Origin: an uncultured Carboxylicivirga sp.
GTDB lineage: Bacteria > Bacteroidota > Bacteroidia > Bacteroidales > Marinilabiliaceae
Length of the DNA stretch: 64,000 bases
Assembly (NCBI RefSeq): GCF_963668385.1
Contig: NZ_OY764327.1
Coordinates: 1-64,000, forward strand
Direction of reading: 5' to 3'
The translations under genes and the position numbers were made by a program. The notes under the pieces are model-generated. The model did no database searches. It was not told the DNA's origin and was given only the letters and a program-made list of their open reading frames with translations. Shown piece by piece: positions 44,103 through 52,418 of this stretch. Position 1 is the stretch's first letter. Each line of letters begins with the position of its first letter.

Positions 44103-44741
44103 ATGGAAGAAAAGATTCTCAATTTATCAGTCGACTGTGCTATTTTCGGATATGAGAATGGCAAATTGCAATCATTATTGATAAAACGAGATAAAGAACC
44201 CGCTCTTAATCAATGGTGTTTACCCGGCTCGTATGTTTACCTCAATGAAACAGTTGATGATGCAGCTCGTCGCATTTTATTTGAGCTAACCGGCATCGAA
44301 AAAGTATACCTCTCTCAAGTTCATGTTTTTGGAGAATTAAATCGTTACCCAAGTCATCGTGTGGTTTCTGTTTTATATTGTGCCCTAATAAAACCCGAAC
44401 TGTTTCAGCTATTAGCCGGATCGCATGCCAAAGAAGTAAGCTGGTTTGATATTAAAGAAATTCAGGATCTACCATTTGACCATACGGAAATGATTTCGGT
44501 GGCATCTAATTGGTTAAAAGAAGAAATTTGGCGCAAACCAATCCTTATGAATCTCCTGCCCGAGAAGTTTCCTCTAAATCAGCTTCAAGATGTTTATCAG
44601 GCGATATTTAAGGAAGAAATTGACAATCGTAATTTCCGTAAAAAAGTAATTACGATGGACTTGGTTGAAAAGTTAGATGAGAAGACCAAAGGAGGTCAGC
44701 AACGTCCGGCATTTTTATATCGACTCAAAAAATCAATCTAA
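44103..44741 (+). CDS. Nudix-domain transcription regulator (NrtR/AraR-like)
   Basis: A 212-residue protein with an N-terminal Nudix fold (residues 1-140; LPGSYVYLNETVDDAARRIL and FELTGIEKVYL) and a C-terminal winged helix (LPLNQ-type LQDVYQAIFKEEIDNRNFRK, KVITMDLVEKL). The Nudix box is degenerate, as in regulators that bind sugars and not in hydrolases. In Bacteroides such proteins (AraR, BT0354) control arabinose genes. Here the target genes are those for glucuronate use directly downstream. The same AACGT motif lies in both promoters. Confidence 0.85.
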   Translation: MEEKILNLSVDCAIFGYENGKLQSLLIKRDKEPALNQWCLPGSYVYLNETVDDAARRILFELTGIEKVYLSQVHVFGELNRYPSHRVVSVLYCALIKPELFQLLAGSHAKEVSWFDIKEIQDLPFDHTEMISVASNWLKEEIWRKPILMNLLPEKFPLNQLQDVYQAIFKEEIDNRNFRKKVITMDLVEKLDEKTKGGQQRPAFLYRLKKSI

Positions 44742-44762
44742 AAAAAATTTACACAAAATAGT

Positions 44763-44780
44763 TAACGTACATCTAACGTA
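44763..44780 (+). promoter_or_regulatory. Putative regulator site before the SDR gene
   Basis: TAACGTA occurs at 44763 and again at 44774, 11 bp apart as a direct repeat, ending 2 bases before the SDR start codon. It is the same half-site as in the inverted repeat over the regulator promoter at 44070-44090. Confidence 0.5.
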
Positions 44781-44782
44781 TT

Positions 44783-45601
44783 ATGAATAATCCAATGTTT
44801 GATTTATCAGGAAAAGTTGCCGTTGTTACAGGCGGCGGCGGTGTTTTAGGCGGAAGTATCGCCCGCAGTTTAATTGAAGTGGGTGTTAAAGTTGCCATCC
44901 TTGATATCCGCGAAGAAAACCTCAACATACGGGTTGAAGAATTAAAACAATTAGGCGGCGAAGTAAAAGGTTTTGTATCCAATGTGCTTGATATGGATAT
45001 CCTGAAGAATACACGCAAAGAAATTCTGGATGAATGGGGACGCATTGATATACTTATCAACACTGCCGGAGGTAATCTACCGGGTGGAACTTTGGAAGAA
45101 ACACAAACAGTGTTCGATATGAAGATTGAAGACTTCCAACGTGTAACCGATCTAAACCTCAACGGAACCGTTTACCCTAGTTTGGTATTTGGTAAGGCCA
45201 TGGCCGATCAGGGCGAAGGAAGTATTATTACCATTTCATCAATGGCAACCTATTCAGCCATCACAAGGGTTCCGGGATATTCTGTTGCCAAAACAGGTAT
45301 CAATATTTTCACTCAATGGATGGCCATGGAAATGGCTTTGAAATTCGATGAAAAGATTCGTGTTAATGCCATTGCTCCAGGATTCTTTATTGGCGATCAA
45401 AACCGAAAAGTATTGATTAACCCGGATGGAAGTTATACCGAACGTAGCCAAAAAGTAATTGCACGTACACCTATGAAACGTTTTGGCGACATCAAGGAAC
45501 TAAACGGCGCCGTTCAGTTTTTATGTTCCGATGCTGCCTCTTTTATTACAGGTGTTATTCTGCCTGTTGACGGAGGTTTTAGTTCATTTAGTGGAGTATA
45601 A
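44783..45601 (+). CDS. SDR-family D-mannonate (fructuronate) oxidoreductase
   Basis: A 272-residue short-chain dehydrogenase. The NAD(P) motif is TGGGGVLGGSI at residues 17-27, and NTAGG follows. The catalytic Ser/Tyr/Lys are in SSMATYSA and PGYSVAKTG. It ends in the LPVDGGFSSFSGV tail typical of the family. SDR-type fructuronate reductases replace the classical UxuB in many Bacteroidota. The position 68 bases before uxuA and under the Nudix-type regulator makes fructuronate to mannonate its likely reaction. Confidence 0.85.
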   Translation: MNNPMFDLSGKVAVVTGGGGVLGGSIARSLIEVGVKVAILDIREENLNIRVEELKQLGGEVKGFVSNVLDMDILKNTRKEILDEWGRIDILINTAGGNLPGGTLEETQTVFDMKIEDFQRVTDLNLNGTVYPSLVFGKAMADQGEGSIITISSMATYSAITRVPGYSVAKTGINIFTQWMAMEMALKFDEKIRVNAIAPGFFIGDQNRKVLINPDGSYTERSQKVIARTPMKRFGDIKELNGAVQFLCSDAASFITGVILPVDGGFSSFSGV

Positions 45602-45669
45602 CTTAATATTAATGAGGGTTTAAATCTAAATACGACTGCCTTCTGACTTAAAACTAACAATCTAATAAT

Positions 45670-46872
45670 ATGGCTTTAGAAAAAACATGGAGATGGTTCG
45701 GCGAAAAGGATCCGATAACTCTTGATATGTTGGTGCAAATGGGTGTTGAAGGTGTAATTACGGCTCTACATCACATTCCAAATGGAGAAATCTGGACGAT
45801 TGAGGAGATTATGAACGTTAAGACTCAGATTGAAAGTCGTGGGCTGCGATGGAGTGTAGTTGAAAGTCTGCCGGTGAGTGAAGGAATTAAAATCTGTAAC
45901 GACGATCGTGCGCGTTTAATTGAAAATTACCAGCAGAGCGTTCGTAATTTGGGAGCGTGTGGCATCGATACCATCTGCTATAACTTTATGCCTGTGCTGG
46001 ACTGGGCTCGTACCGATTTACATTATAAACTAGCAAACGGAGGCGAATCGATGTATTTCGACTTCCCTACTTTTGTGGCTTTCGATGCTTATATATTAAA
46101 ACGTCCCGGTGCTGAAAACGATTATCCTACTGAAATAATAAAGAAAGCCAAAGAAGTATTTGCTTCGATGAGTTCCGAGGAAGCAGAGGAACTGGCTTAT
46201 AATATTATTGTGGTTACTCAGGGCTTTATTGATGGAGTGATAGACGGAAGTGTGCCTGATCCGAAAAAGTTGTTTCTCGAATTTATCGATCGTTATAAAG
46301 GCTACGATAAAAACAAAATGCGCGAGAACCTAAAGGCATTTTTGGATGATGTTATTCCGGTAGCTGAAGAAGCAGGTGTAAAACTGGCCATTCACCCCGA
46401 TGATCCTCCTTTCCCGGTACTGGGCTTACCTCGTATTATTGGTCAGCTTGATGATTACGAGTGGTTATTTAACGCCAATCCCTCTCCTAACAACGGCATT
46501 ACTTTTTGTGCCGGATCGCTTTCTGCCCGAAAGGAAAATAACCTGGTGGAGATAATTGAGAAATGCGGTGAGAAGATTCACTTTGTGCATTTGCGAAATA
46601 CACAACTTTTGCCCGATGGCAGCTTTTTTGAATCGGGGCATTTGGCAGGTAGCCAAAATATGGTTCAAATGATGACGGCCCTACTAAAAGAGCAGAAGAA
46701 GCGTATTGCCACAGGACGAAAAGATATTCGATTGCCTGTACGCCCCGATCATGGTATTAAAATATTGGATGATTATAAAAACAAATACAATCCGGGATAT
46801 CCGCTTATTGGACGATTAAAAGGTTTAGCCGAGTTAGATGGATTAATGGCCGGAATCAGTAGCTTTATTTAA
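45670..46872 (+). CDS. uxuA: Mannonate dehydratase
   Basis: The enzyme dehydrates D-mannonate to 2-keto-3-deoxygluconate, the step after the SDR enzyme. At 400 residues it is full length. The family signatures are LEKTWRWFGEKDPITLDMLV, GVITALHHIPNGEIW, KLAIHPDDPPFPVLGLPRI with the metal ligands and HFVHLRNTQL, then RPDHGIKILDD. It needs Fe(II) or Mn(II). It is followed 10 bases later by the esterase gene, so side-chain removal and uronate breakdown are co-expressed. Confidence 0.94.
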   Translation: MALEKTWRWFGEKDPITLDMLVQMGVEGVITALHHIPNGEIWTIEEIMNVKTQIESRGLRWSVVESLPVSEGIKICNDDRARLIENYQQSVRNLGACGIDTICYNFMPVLDWARTDLHYKLANGGESMYFDFPTFVAFDAYILKRPGAENDYPTEIIKKAKEVFASMSSEEAEELAYNIIVVTQGFIDGVIDGSVPDPKKLFLEFIDRYKGYDKNKMRENLKAFLDDVIPVAEEAGVKLAIHPDDPPFPVLGLPRIIGQLDDYEWLFNANPSPNNGITFCAGSLSARKENNLVEIIEKCGEKIHFVHLRNTQLLPDGSFFESGHLAGSQNMVQMMTALLKEQKKRIATGRKDIRLPVRPDHGIKILDDYKNKYNPGYPLIGRLKGLAELDGLMAGISSFI

Positions 46873-46882
46873 ACTTTGTGAC

Positions 46883-48820
46883 ATGAGAAGCTTCAAAATC
46901 ATTTTGATACTATTTATTTGGTCTTCACTTTCAATTACCGCTCAAGTACGATTACCCAAACTTATAAGTGATGGAGTGGTATTGCAGCGCGATAAGGAAC
47001 TGACTCTTTGGGGTTGGGCCTCACCTAATGAAAAAGTGGAAATTGATTTCAAAAATCATCAATACAAAACCATTACTGATTCGGATGGCAAGTGGCAGAT
47101 TCAACTCCCCTCACAATCTCCCGGAGGGCCTTTTAAAATGAAGATCTCAGCTTCGAATCAAATTCTGATTAATGATATATTAATTGGAGATGTTTGGCTT
47201 TGTTCGGGGCAATCCAACATGGAACTTCCCATCAGCCGTGTGGAACCCAAATATCGTAAGGAGATTAAAAGAATTAATACTACAGGTGTTCGTCAGTTTA
47301 GAGTGCCTTATAACTGGGACTTTAACCAAAAGCAGGCTGATTTAAAGGGTGGGAAATGGTTAGCTGCAACGCCCGAAAACATCATGAACTTTTCAGCTGT
47401 AGCCTATTTTTTTGCCGAAAAAGTTCAACAAACGCAACAGGTTCCCATCGGCATTATTAATGCAAGTATGGGCGGATCGCCGGTTGAAGCCTGGCTGAGT
47501 GAAGATGATTTAAAACCATTTAAAGATGCATATAAGGAGCTTCAAAAGTTTAAGGATTCCACTGTTATTAACGCTATTGAAGCTAGCGACAAACAAAGAT
47601 CGGATGCGTGGTTTAGCCAATTAGCTCAAAATGATAAAGGCCGAAAAAACGCAGATTGGTCTGCTACTGATTTAAATGATAACGACTGGCAAACAGCCAA
47701 TGTTCCGGGATATTGGAAACAAGATGATCTTGAAAACCTGAATGGAATTGTTTGGTATCGAAGAAGCTTTAGTTTATCCGAAAAATCAGCTAATCAACCT
47801 GCCGAACTGGATATGGGACGCATTGTTGATGCCGATTCTGTTTTTATCAACGGATCTTTTATCGGAAATACAACTTATCAATATCCTCCTCGCAGATATA
47901 AGGTACCTGAAAACACATTGAAATCAGGCAAAAACACCATTGCTGTTAAAGTAATTTCGCAGATTGGAACCGGAGGTTTTGTGCCTGACAAACCGTATGA
48001 GTTACGCACTGGTTCCGAATCAATCAACTTAAGCGGTATGTGGAAATATAAGATCGGAACATCGATGGCGCCACTGGAAGGTCCCACCTTTATCAGATGG
48101 AAACCCGCAGGATTATACAACGGGATGATTGCACCATTAACCAACTTATCAATTAAAGGCGCTGTTTGGTACCAGGGAGAATCAAACGTTGATAATGCCA
48201 GCCAATACGAAGAGCGATTATCTGCTATGATACAAAACTGGCGCCGCGAATTCAACGAGGGAGAGCTTCCTTTTGTAATTATTCAGCTGGCAAACTATTT
48301 AGAACCTGATAGCTTGCCCAAAGGTAGTGATTGGGCTGTATTAAGAGATGCACAATTTAAGGTTGCGCAAAAAACAGAGCATTGCCAGAGTGTTAACATC
48401 ATCGATTTAGGAGAATGGAATGATATTCATCCTCTTAATAAAAAAGAGGTGGGTAGACGCACTGCTTTGGCTGCTGAAAAAGTAGCTTATGGTAAAAATG
48501 TTGATTGTAGCGGCCCTGTATTTGACAGTTATTCAATCAATAATTCAAAAGTTGAACTCAGCTTTAAATATGTTTATAACGGGCTTCGAATAAAAGAAGG
48601 AAACATTCTTCATGGTTTTGCCATTGCCGGAAAAGATGGGCAGTTTATTTGGGCGCATGCCGAAATAAAAGGTAATAAAGTAATGGTTTGGCACGAAAGT
48701 GTTGATAAACCCACCGCAATAAGATACGCCTGGGCTAATAATCCGGATCAAGCCAATCTCTATAATACAGAAGGATTACCTGCCGTTCCGTTTAGGTTAG
48801 AGATACGAAAGGCAAAGTAA
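46883..48820 (+). CDS. Sialate O-acetylesterase-like SGNH carbohydrate esterase
   Basis: A 645-residue periplasmic esterase with a signal peptide (cut near SITA-QV). A small beta-domain precedes the SGNH motif GDVWLCSGQSNMELP, nucleophile Ser111. The second part of the catalytic domain (IKGAVWYQGESNVDNASQYE and later LGEWNDIHPLNKKEVG) comes after an inserted galactose-binding-like jelly roll at about residues 245-390 (DWSATDLNDNDWQTANVPGY). The split is common in this family. In a xylan locus it most likely removes acetyl groups from xylan or its oligosaccharides. Confidence 0.88.
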   Translation: MRSFKIILILFIWSSLSITAQVRLPKLISDGVVLQRDKELTLWGWASPNEKVEIDFKNHQYKTITDSDGKWQIQLPSQSPGGPFKMKISASNQILINDILIGDVWLCSGQSNMELPISRVEPKYRKEIKRINTTGVRQFRVPYNWDFNQKQADLKGGKWLAATPENIMNFSAVAYFFAEKVQQTQQVPIGIINASMGGSPVEAWLSEDDLKPFKDAYKELQKFKDSTVINAIEASDKQRSDAWFSQLAQNDKGRKNADWSATDLNDNDWQTANVPGYWKQDDLENLNGIVWYRRSFSLSEKSANQPAELDMGRIVDADSVFINGSFIGNTTYQYPPRRYKVPENTLKSGKNTIAVKVISQIGTGGFVPDKPYELRTGSESINLSGMWKYKIGTSMAPLEGPTFIRWKPAGLYNGMIAPLTNLSIKGAVWYQGESNVDNASQYEERLSAMIQNWRREFNEGELPFVIIQLANYLEPDSLPKGSDWAVLRDAQFKVAQKTEHCQSVNIIDLGEWNDIHPLNKKEVGRRTALAAEKVAYGKNVDCSGPVFDSYSINNSKVELSFKYVYNGLRIKEGNILHGFAIAGKDGQFIWAHAEIKGNKVMVWHESVDKPTAIRYAWANNPDQANLYNTEGLPAVPFRLEIRKAK

Positions 48821-48881
48821 ACCCCTTAAGAGCTCTTGCAACAAAATTGCTAATCATCATAAAAAAGTAAGTACCCAAGCT

Positions 48882-49160
48882 AAAAGGATTGACTGCGCGA
48901 TCATTAGGATAGCATGAGAGCTTATCAGGATAAATTGTTATTACATCAGGTTAGACTGGGGACTTATCAGGATAGATTGTCGTGGCATCAGGATAGACTG
49001 AGAGCTTATCAGGATGGATTGTCATTGCATCAGGATAGACTGAGAGCTTATCAGGATGGATTGTCATTGCATCAGGATAGACCGGGAGGTTATCAGGATA
49101 GATAGTTATTATATCAGGATAGACTGAGAGGTTATCAGGATAGATTGTCATTGCATCAGG
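48882..49160. repeat. 21-bp tandem repeat array, 13 copies, two alternating forms
   Basis: Thirteen consecutive 21-bp units plus a 6-base remnant run from 48882 to 49160 with no indels. Each unit begins ATCAGGATAG and ends either ATTGTCATTGC (form A) or ACTGAGAGCTT (form B). The forms alternate, giving a 42-bp higher-order repeat. The first two and a few inner units are degenerate, while the middle ones are nearly identical. The period equals two DNA helical turns. Open frames on both strands result from the period being a multiple of three. It lies between two convergent transcription units. Confidence 0.9.
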
Positions 49161-49167
49161 AAACCTT

Positions 49168-49201
49168 TAATACAAAAGAAGCTGGTCCATCGACCAGCTT
49201 C
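49168..49201 (-). terminator. Terminator of the symporter gene
   Basis: A perfect 10-bp stem GAAGCTGGTC/GACCAGCTTC with a 4-base loop (49178-49201) is followed by TTTT on the minus strand. It ends the minus-strand xylan unit just next to the repeat array. Confidence 0.8.
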
Positions 49202-49256
49202 AAACACTACTGTTTCCAACACAATAACCCTCTCGTTTATATTATTATATTTTAAT

Positions 49257-50711
49257 TTATGACTTCCTGCGTTTTATCAGATCCTGTTCAATCTGCACTT
49301 CCATCGACTTATTAATTTTGTAAAAGAAAAGCAACACAACCCCTAAAAAGAACGGAATAGCAGCAAAAACACTGATTAGCATTTTTGCGCCATGCCTTAC
49401 TGTATCAGGCTGAATTAATTCGCTTCCACCACTAGCAGCAATATTTACATAGCCGTATAATCCCAAAATCCAGGCTACCAAAGCTCCGCCAATGGATAAT
49501 CCGGCTTTAAGGCCCATCATCATAGCAGAGAAAATAATGGCAGTGGCTCGTCGGTTGTTTTTCCATTCCGAGTAATCGGCCACATCAGCAATCATAGCCC
49601 AAAGAAGTGGAGTGGTAATTCCATAAAAGAAACCATGAAAAACCTGAGACAAAAACATCAGACCTACACTTTGAGGAGGAAAAAACACAAAGGCCAGTAT
49701 AAATAAGGTTGATATAAACAAAGCCACACCAAATACATCGCGCTTACCAAACCTGTCGGCTAGTTTTTTAGAAAAACCAATACCTATAAGCATAAATATG
49801 ATACCACCGGCATTAAATAAGCCAAAGCCAGCCGAGGTAGGATCTGATCCAAAGAAGTTCATACCCACACTATTGAAAAACCGTAAAATAGGATCGATAA
49901 AAGAAGCCAAGGCCGCTTCATCAACATAGTAATTGAAGTAATAAACATACGACCCACCTTTCATGGCAAGGGTAACAAAAACCAGAATGGTAAGTGTTAA
50001 CATGATGATCCATGGTTTGTTGCGAATCAAATCCGACAAGTCGTCTTTTAACGAAGATTTCTGCTCGGGTGATGGAATCACACGTTCTTTGGTAGTGAAA
50101 AAAGTTGTTAACAACAGGATGGTTCCGATAATGGCCATCCAGGTAAGCACCTTTTCGATACCCACGGCTTTATCGCCTCCACCTGCATACTCGATGATAG
50201 GCAGCATAAAAACCTGCACAAAAAACTGGGCAAACAAAACCGCCACAAAACGAATGGATGAAATACTGTTTCGCTCGGCCATATCGCCCGTAATAACACC
50301 ACTTAAGGCCGAATATGGTAGATTATTACCCGCATACATCATTAATAGCAATGAGTAGGTAGCAACCGCATAAATTAATTTGCCTTTGTACGAAAAATCG
50401 GGAGTACTAAAAGCCAGCAAAGCCATTAAACTCAATGGTAAAGAAGTATATAAAATCCACGGACGAAACTTACCCCATTTCGATCGGGTTCGATCGGCCA
50501 AAATTCCAATAATCGGGTTAAAAGAAAAAGCGGCTACCAATCCAACCGAAAGCATAATGATTGAAGCATCATTAGGATCCAGTCCGTATATATCGGTATA
50601 AAAAAAAGCGAGATAAGTTATAAGGGTTTGGAAAACAAGGTTGGCAGCCAAATCGCCCAAACTATAACCAATTTTCTCTCCCAATGAGATTTTTTGTGAT
50701 TCTATATTCAT
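49257..50711 (-). CDS. GPH-family sugar:cation symporter
   Basis: A 484-residue inner-membrane transporter of the glycoside-pentoside-hexuronide family (XynP/MelB type). The opening KISLGEKIGYSLGDLAANLV, the loop GILADRTRSKWGKFRPWIL and MIADVADYSEWKN are conserved signatures. It should import xylo-oligosaccharides or aldouronic acids with Na+ or H+. It is the last gene of the minus-strand locus, 20 bases after the GH35-like gene. Confidence 0.92.
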   Translation of the reverse strand: MNIESQKISLGEKIGYSLGDLAANLVFQTLITYLAFFYTDIYGLDPNDASIIMLSVGLVAAFSFNPIIGILADRTRSKWGKFRPWILYTSLPLSLMALLAFSTPDFSYKGKLIYAVATYSLLLMMYAGNNLPYSALSGVITGDMAERNSISSIRFVAVLFAQFFVQVFMLPIIEYAGGGDKAVGIEKVLTWMAIIGTILLLTTFFTTKERVIPSPEQKSSLKDDLSDLIRNKPWIIMLTLTILVFVTLAMKGGSYVYYFNYYVDEAALASFIDPILRFFNSVGMNFFGSDPTSAGFGLFNAGGIIFMLIGIGFSKKLADRFGKRDVFGVALFISTLFILAFVFFPPQSVGLMFLSQVFHGFFYGITTPLLWAMIADVADYSEWKNNRRATAIIFSAMMMGLKAGLSIGGALVAWILGLYGYVNIAASGGSELIQPDTVRHGAKMLISVFAAIPFFLGVVLLFFYKINKSMEVQIEQDLIKRRKS

Positions 50712-50731
50712 TATTTTTAAAATTTAGCTCT

Positions 50732-52357
50732 TCAATAGTTATATAACTTTAGTTTTTGGATGGAATACTCATACATGGGTATTCTCACATGTCGTCCCTG
50801 ATGACTTTGATCTCCATTCATCCTGCGTTGCGGCACCCACTTACCATCTATGTAGCTTCCTTCATCAATGGATTCAATTCCAGCTTTTGCATTTTTTTGC
50901 TCACTTAAGAAGTTAAATACCAAACCCGATCCAGCCACAATGTATTCGCCCGGAGCCGTACAAATAATCAAACCACCAGCATAGGGCCACTCCTTGTTTT
51001 TAGCTTCGGCGCTCCAGCCCAAAGTATAATCATGCCTGGCAATTAAGGTATAACCACCCAACGAAATGGTATCTGCCAAAACTTCTTTATTCAAAAGAAA
51101 TCCAGCCATCTGGTCTTTTCCCTGATGCTTTAAAATTTCGTACTGCAATTGTTGAATCAAAGCATAACCTTTAACAACCGGTTCTTTTTGCGGATCGTTA
51201 GTTGATTCAATGGAGAAAGGACAAAACCCCATGCAATCGTGCTCTCCAAAAGCATACAACATTTTAGCTCCTACATCTTTCTCGAAGCGTGCTTCGGGAA
51301 TAAACACAGCATTGCCACCCCTATTATACAGCTTTATCCATTTGGAAAAATCAGGAAAATAAATATCGGGTGCTAAAAAATCGACAGACGGTGCTCCCGC
51401 TCTCCAGATATCCATTAAGTGAGGAAGCGGACCAGCACTTGGATATTCGCCTGGCGCATATCCAATACGATTAAGCGCAGCATTAATATACATGGGCAAG
51501 TTGTATTGCGCCTTGCCTCGTGCCGTAATTTCATTGGTGTACTTTGCAAAGTACCAGGCTTGAAAAACCTCTTCGGTTTGTTTGGATGAACCAAAAACCT
51601 GCTCCCAGGTTCCTTTGGTTTTTCCTCCCTGAGTTTGCCAATAATCTATAAACTCAGGCATTAATTCTTTTTTATTTTTTTTGAGATAGGATAGTAACTC
51701 TTCGGGTACATCTGTCTGGTATAATTTTTCGGCGTCCTTTCCGTAATCACGGGCATCGGGCAACATTCCAATTTCGTTCTCAACCTGAATCATTACCACC
51801 GTATTATCCTTCTCATCAAATGCTTTAACATGTGCCATTAAGGCTTCGAAAGCCCTGGCATCGGATTCGAGATTATTCTTACTGAAAGGACTTAATATTT
51901 CAACCCTTTGGCCAGCTGCATTTATTGCTCTTGGGAATCTGTCAACATCCTTTTTCACCCAAGAAGGAACATAGCACGACATGCTGTTTTTCCAGCTCCC
52001 AAACCATAGCAATACTAATTTTATCTTACGTTGACGGGCGCTTACAATTAAGGAATCGACCAGTTCGAAATCAAACTGACCTTCCTTGGGTTCAATCAAT
52101 TCCCAGTAAACAGGAACCAAAAGAGTATTCAAATTCATTTGCTCCAATGTTAGCCATATCTGATTCATATAAGCCATGCTTGATGAACTTGAATTACCTA
52201 GTTCACCTCCCATCATTAAATAAGGCTCATCATGCACATACAGCTGAGTAGCTTTCCCTTGTTTTTTAAGATAAGGAATTGAATTCTGAGCAATACATTT
52301 GAAAGGACTAAAAAGTAGTAGTATTAGCCCAATAAATATTATTTGATATCTTTTCAT
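50732..52357 (-). CDS. GH35-like glycosidase with DUF5597 domain
   Basis: The start is the ATG at 52355-52357, where the signal peptide MKRYQIIFIGLILLLFSPFK begins (cut after CIA). A longer frame would start inside the upstream terminator. The barrel has LNTLLVPVYWELIEPKEGQF, the likely acid/base Glu in VMIQVENEIGM near residue 191, and the likely nucleophile in FIPEARFEKD near 353. The C-terminal DUF5597-type beta domain includes GYTLIARHDYTLGW. At 541 residues it is the standard length of this group. In a xylan locus it may remove terminal galactose or another side sugar from xylan oligosaccharides. Confidence 0.82.
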   Translation of the reverse strand: MKRYQIIFIGLILLLFSPFKCIAQNSIPYLKKQGKATQLYVHDEPYLMMGGELGNSSSSSMAYMNQIWLTLEQMNLNTLLVPVYWELIEPKEGQFDFELVDSLIVSARQRKIKLVLLWFGSWKNSMSCYVPSWVKKDVDRFPRAINAAGQRVEILSPFSKNNLESDARAFEALMAHVKAFDEKDNTVVMIQVENEIGMLPDARDYGKDAEKLYQTDVPEELLSYLKKNKKELMPEFIDYWQTQGGKTKGTWEQVFGSSKQTEEVFQAWYFAKYTNEITARGKAQYNLPMYINAALNRIGYAPGEYPSAGPLPHLMDIWRAGAPSVDFLAPDIYFPDFSKWIKLYNRGGNAVFIPEARFEKDVGAKMLYAFGEHDCMGFCPFSIESTNDPQKEPVVKGYALIQQLQYEILKHQGKDQMAGFLLNKEVLADTISLGGYTLIARHDYTLGWSAEAKNKEWPYAGGLIICTAPGEYIVAGSGLVFNFLSEQKNAKAGIESIDEGSYIDGKWVPQRRMNGDQSHQGRHVRIPMYEYSIQKLKLYNY

Positions 52358-52374
52358 TGAAGATTGTTGTGTGA

Positions 52375-52410
52375 AGAAAAAGTAAGCTGCCGGCATTAGA
52401 ACCGGCAGCT
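52375..52410 (-). terminator. Hairpin after the xylanase gene
   Basis: AGCTGCCGG (52385-52393) and CCGGCAGCT (52402-52410) form a perfect 9-bp stem, followed by TTACTTTTTC on the minus strand. It lies between the xylanase and the GH35-like gene and may be an attenuating terminator that lowers expression of the last two genes. Confidence 0.6.
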
Positions 52411-52418
52411 GAAACAGA

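Noticed and set aside
44773-45162. 129-codon minus-strand frame opposite the SDR gene
   Set aside because: Antisense shadow of a clear SDR reading frame, rich in Ser and Arg with no family match.
48914-49151. Open frames on both strands through the 21-bp repeats, coding heptad-like peptides
   Set aside because: A period divisible by three keeps frames open on both strands by chance; degenerate units bring stops and there is no start context. A real small repeat protein cannot be fully excluded.
48882-49160. CRISPR array
   Set aside because: Units are contiguous with no unique spacers, the repeat is 21 bp, and no cas gene is present.
52358-52396. Longer start of the GH35-like protein (MPAAYFF)
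   Set aside because: It lies inside the terminator hairpin of the xylanase gene and hides the signal peptide that begins at 52357.
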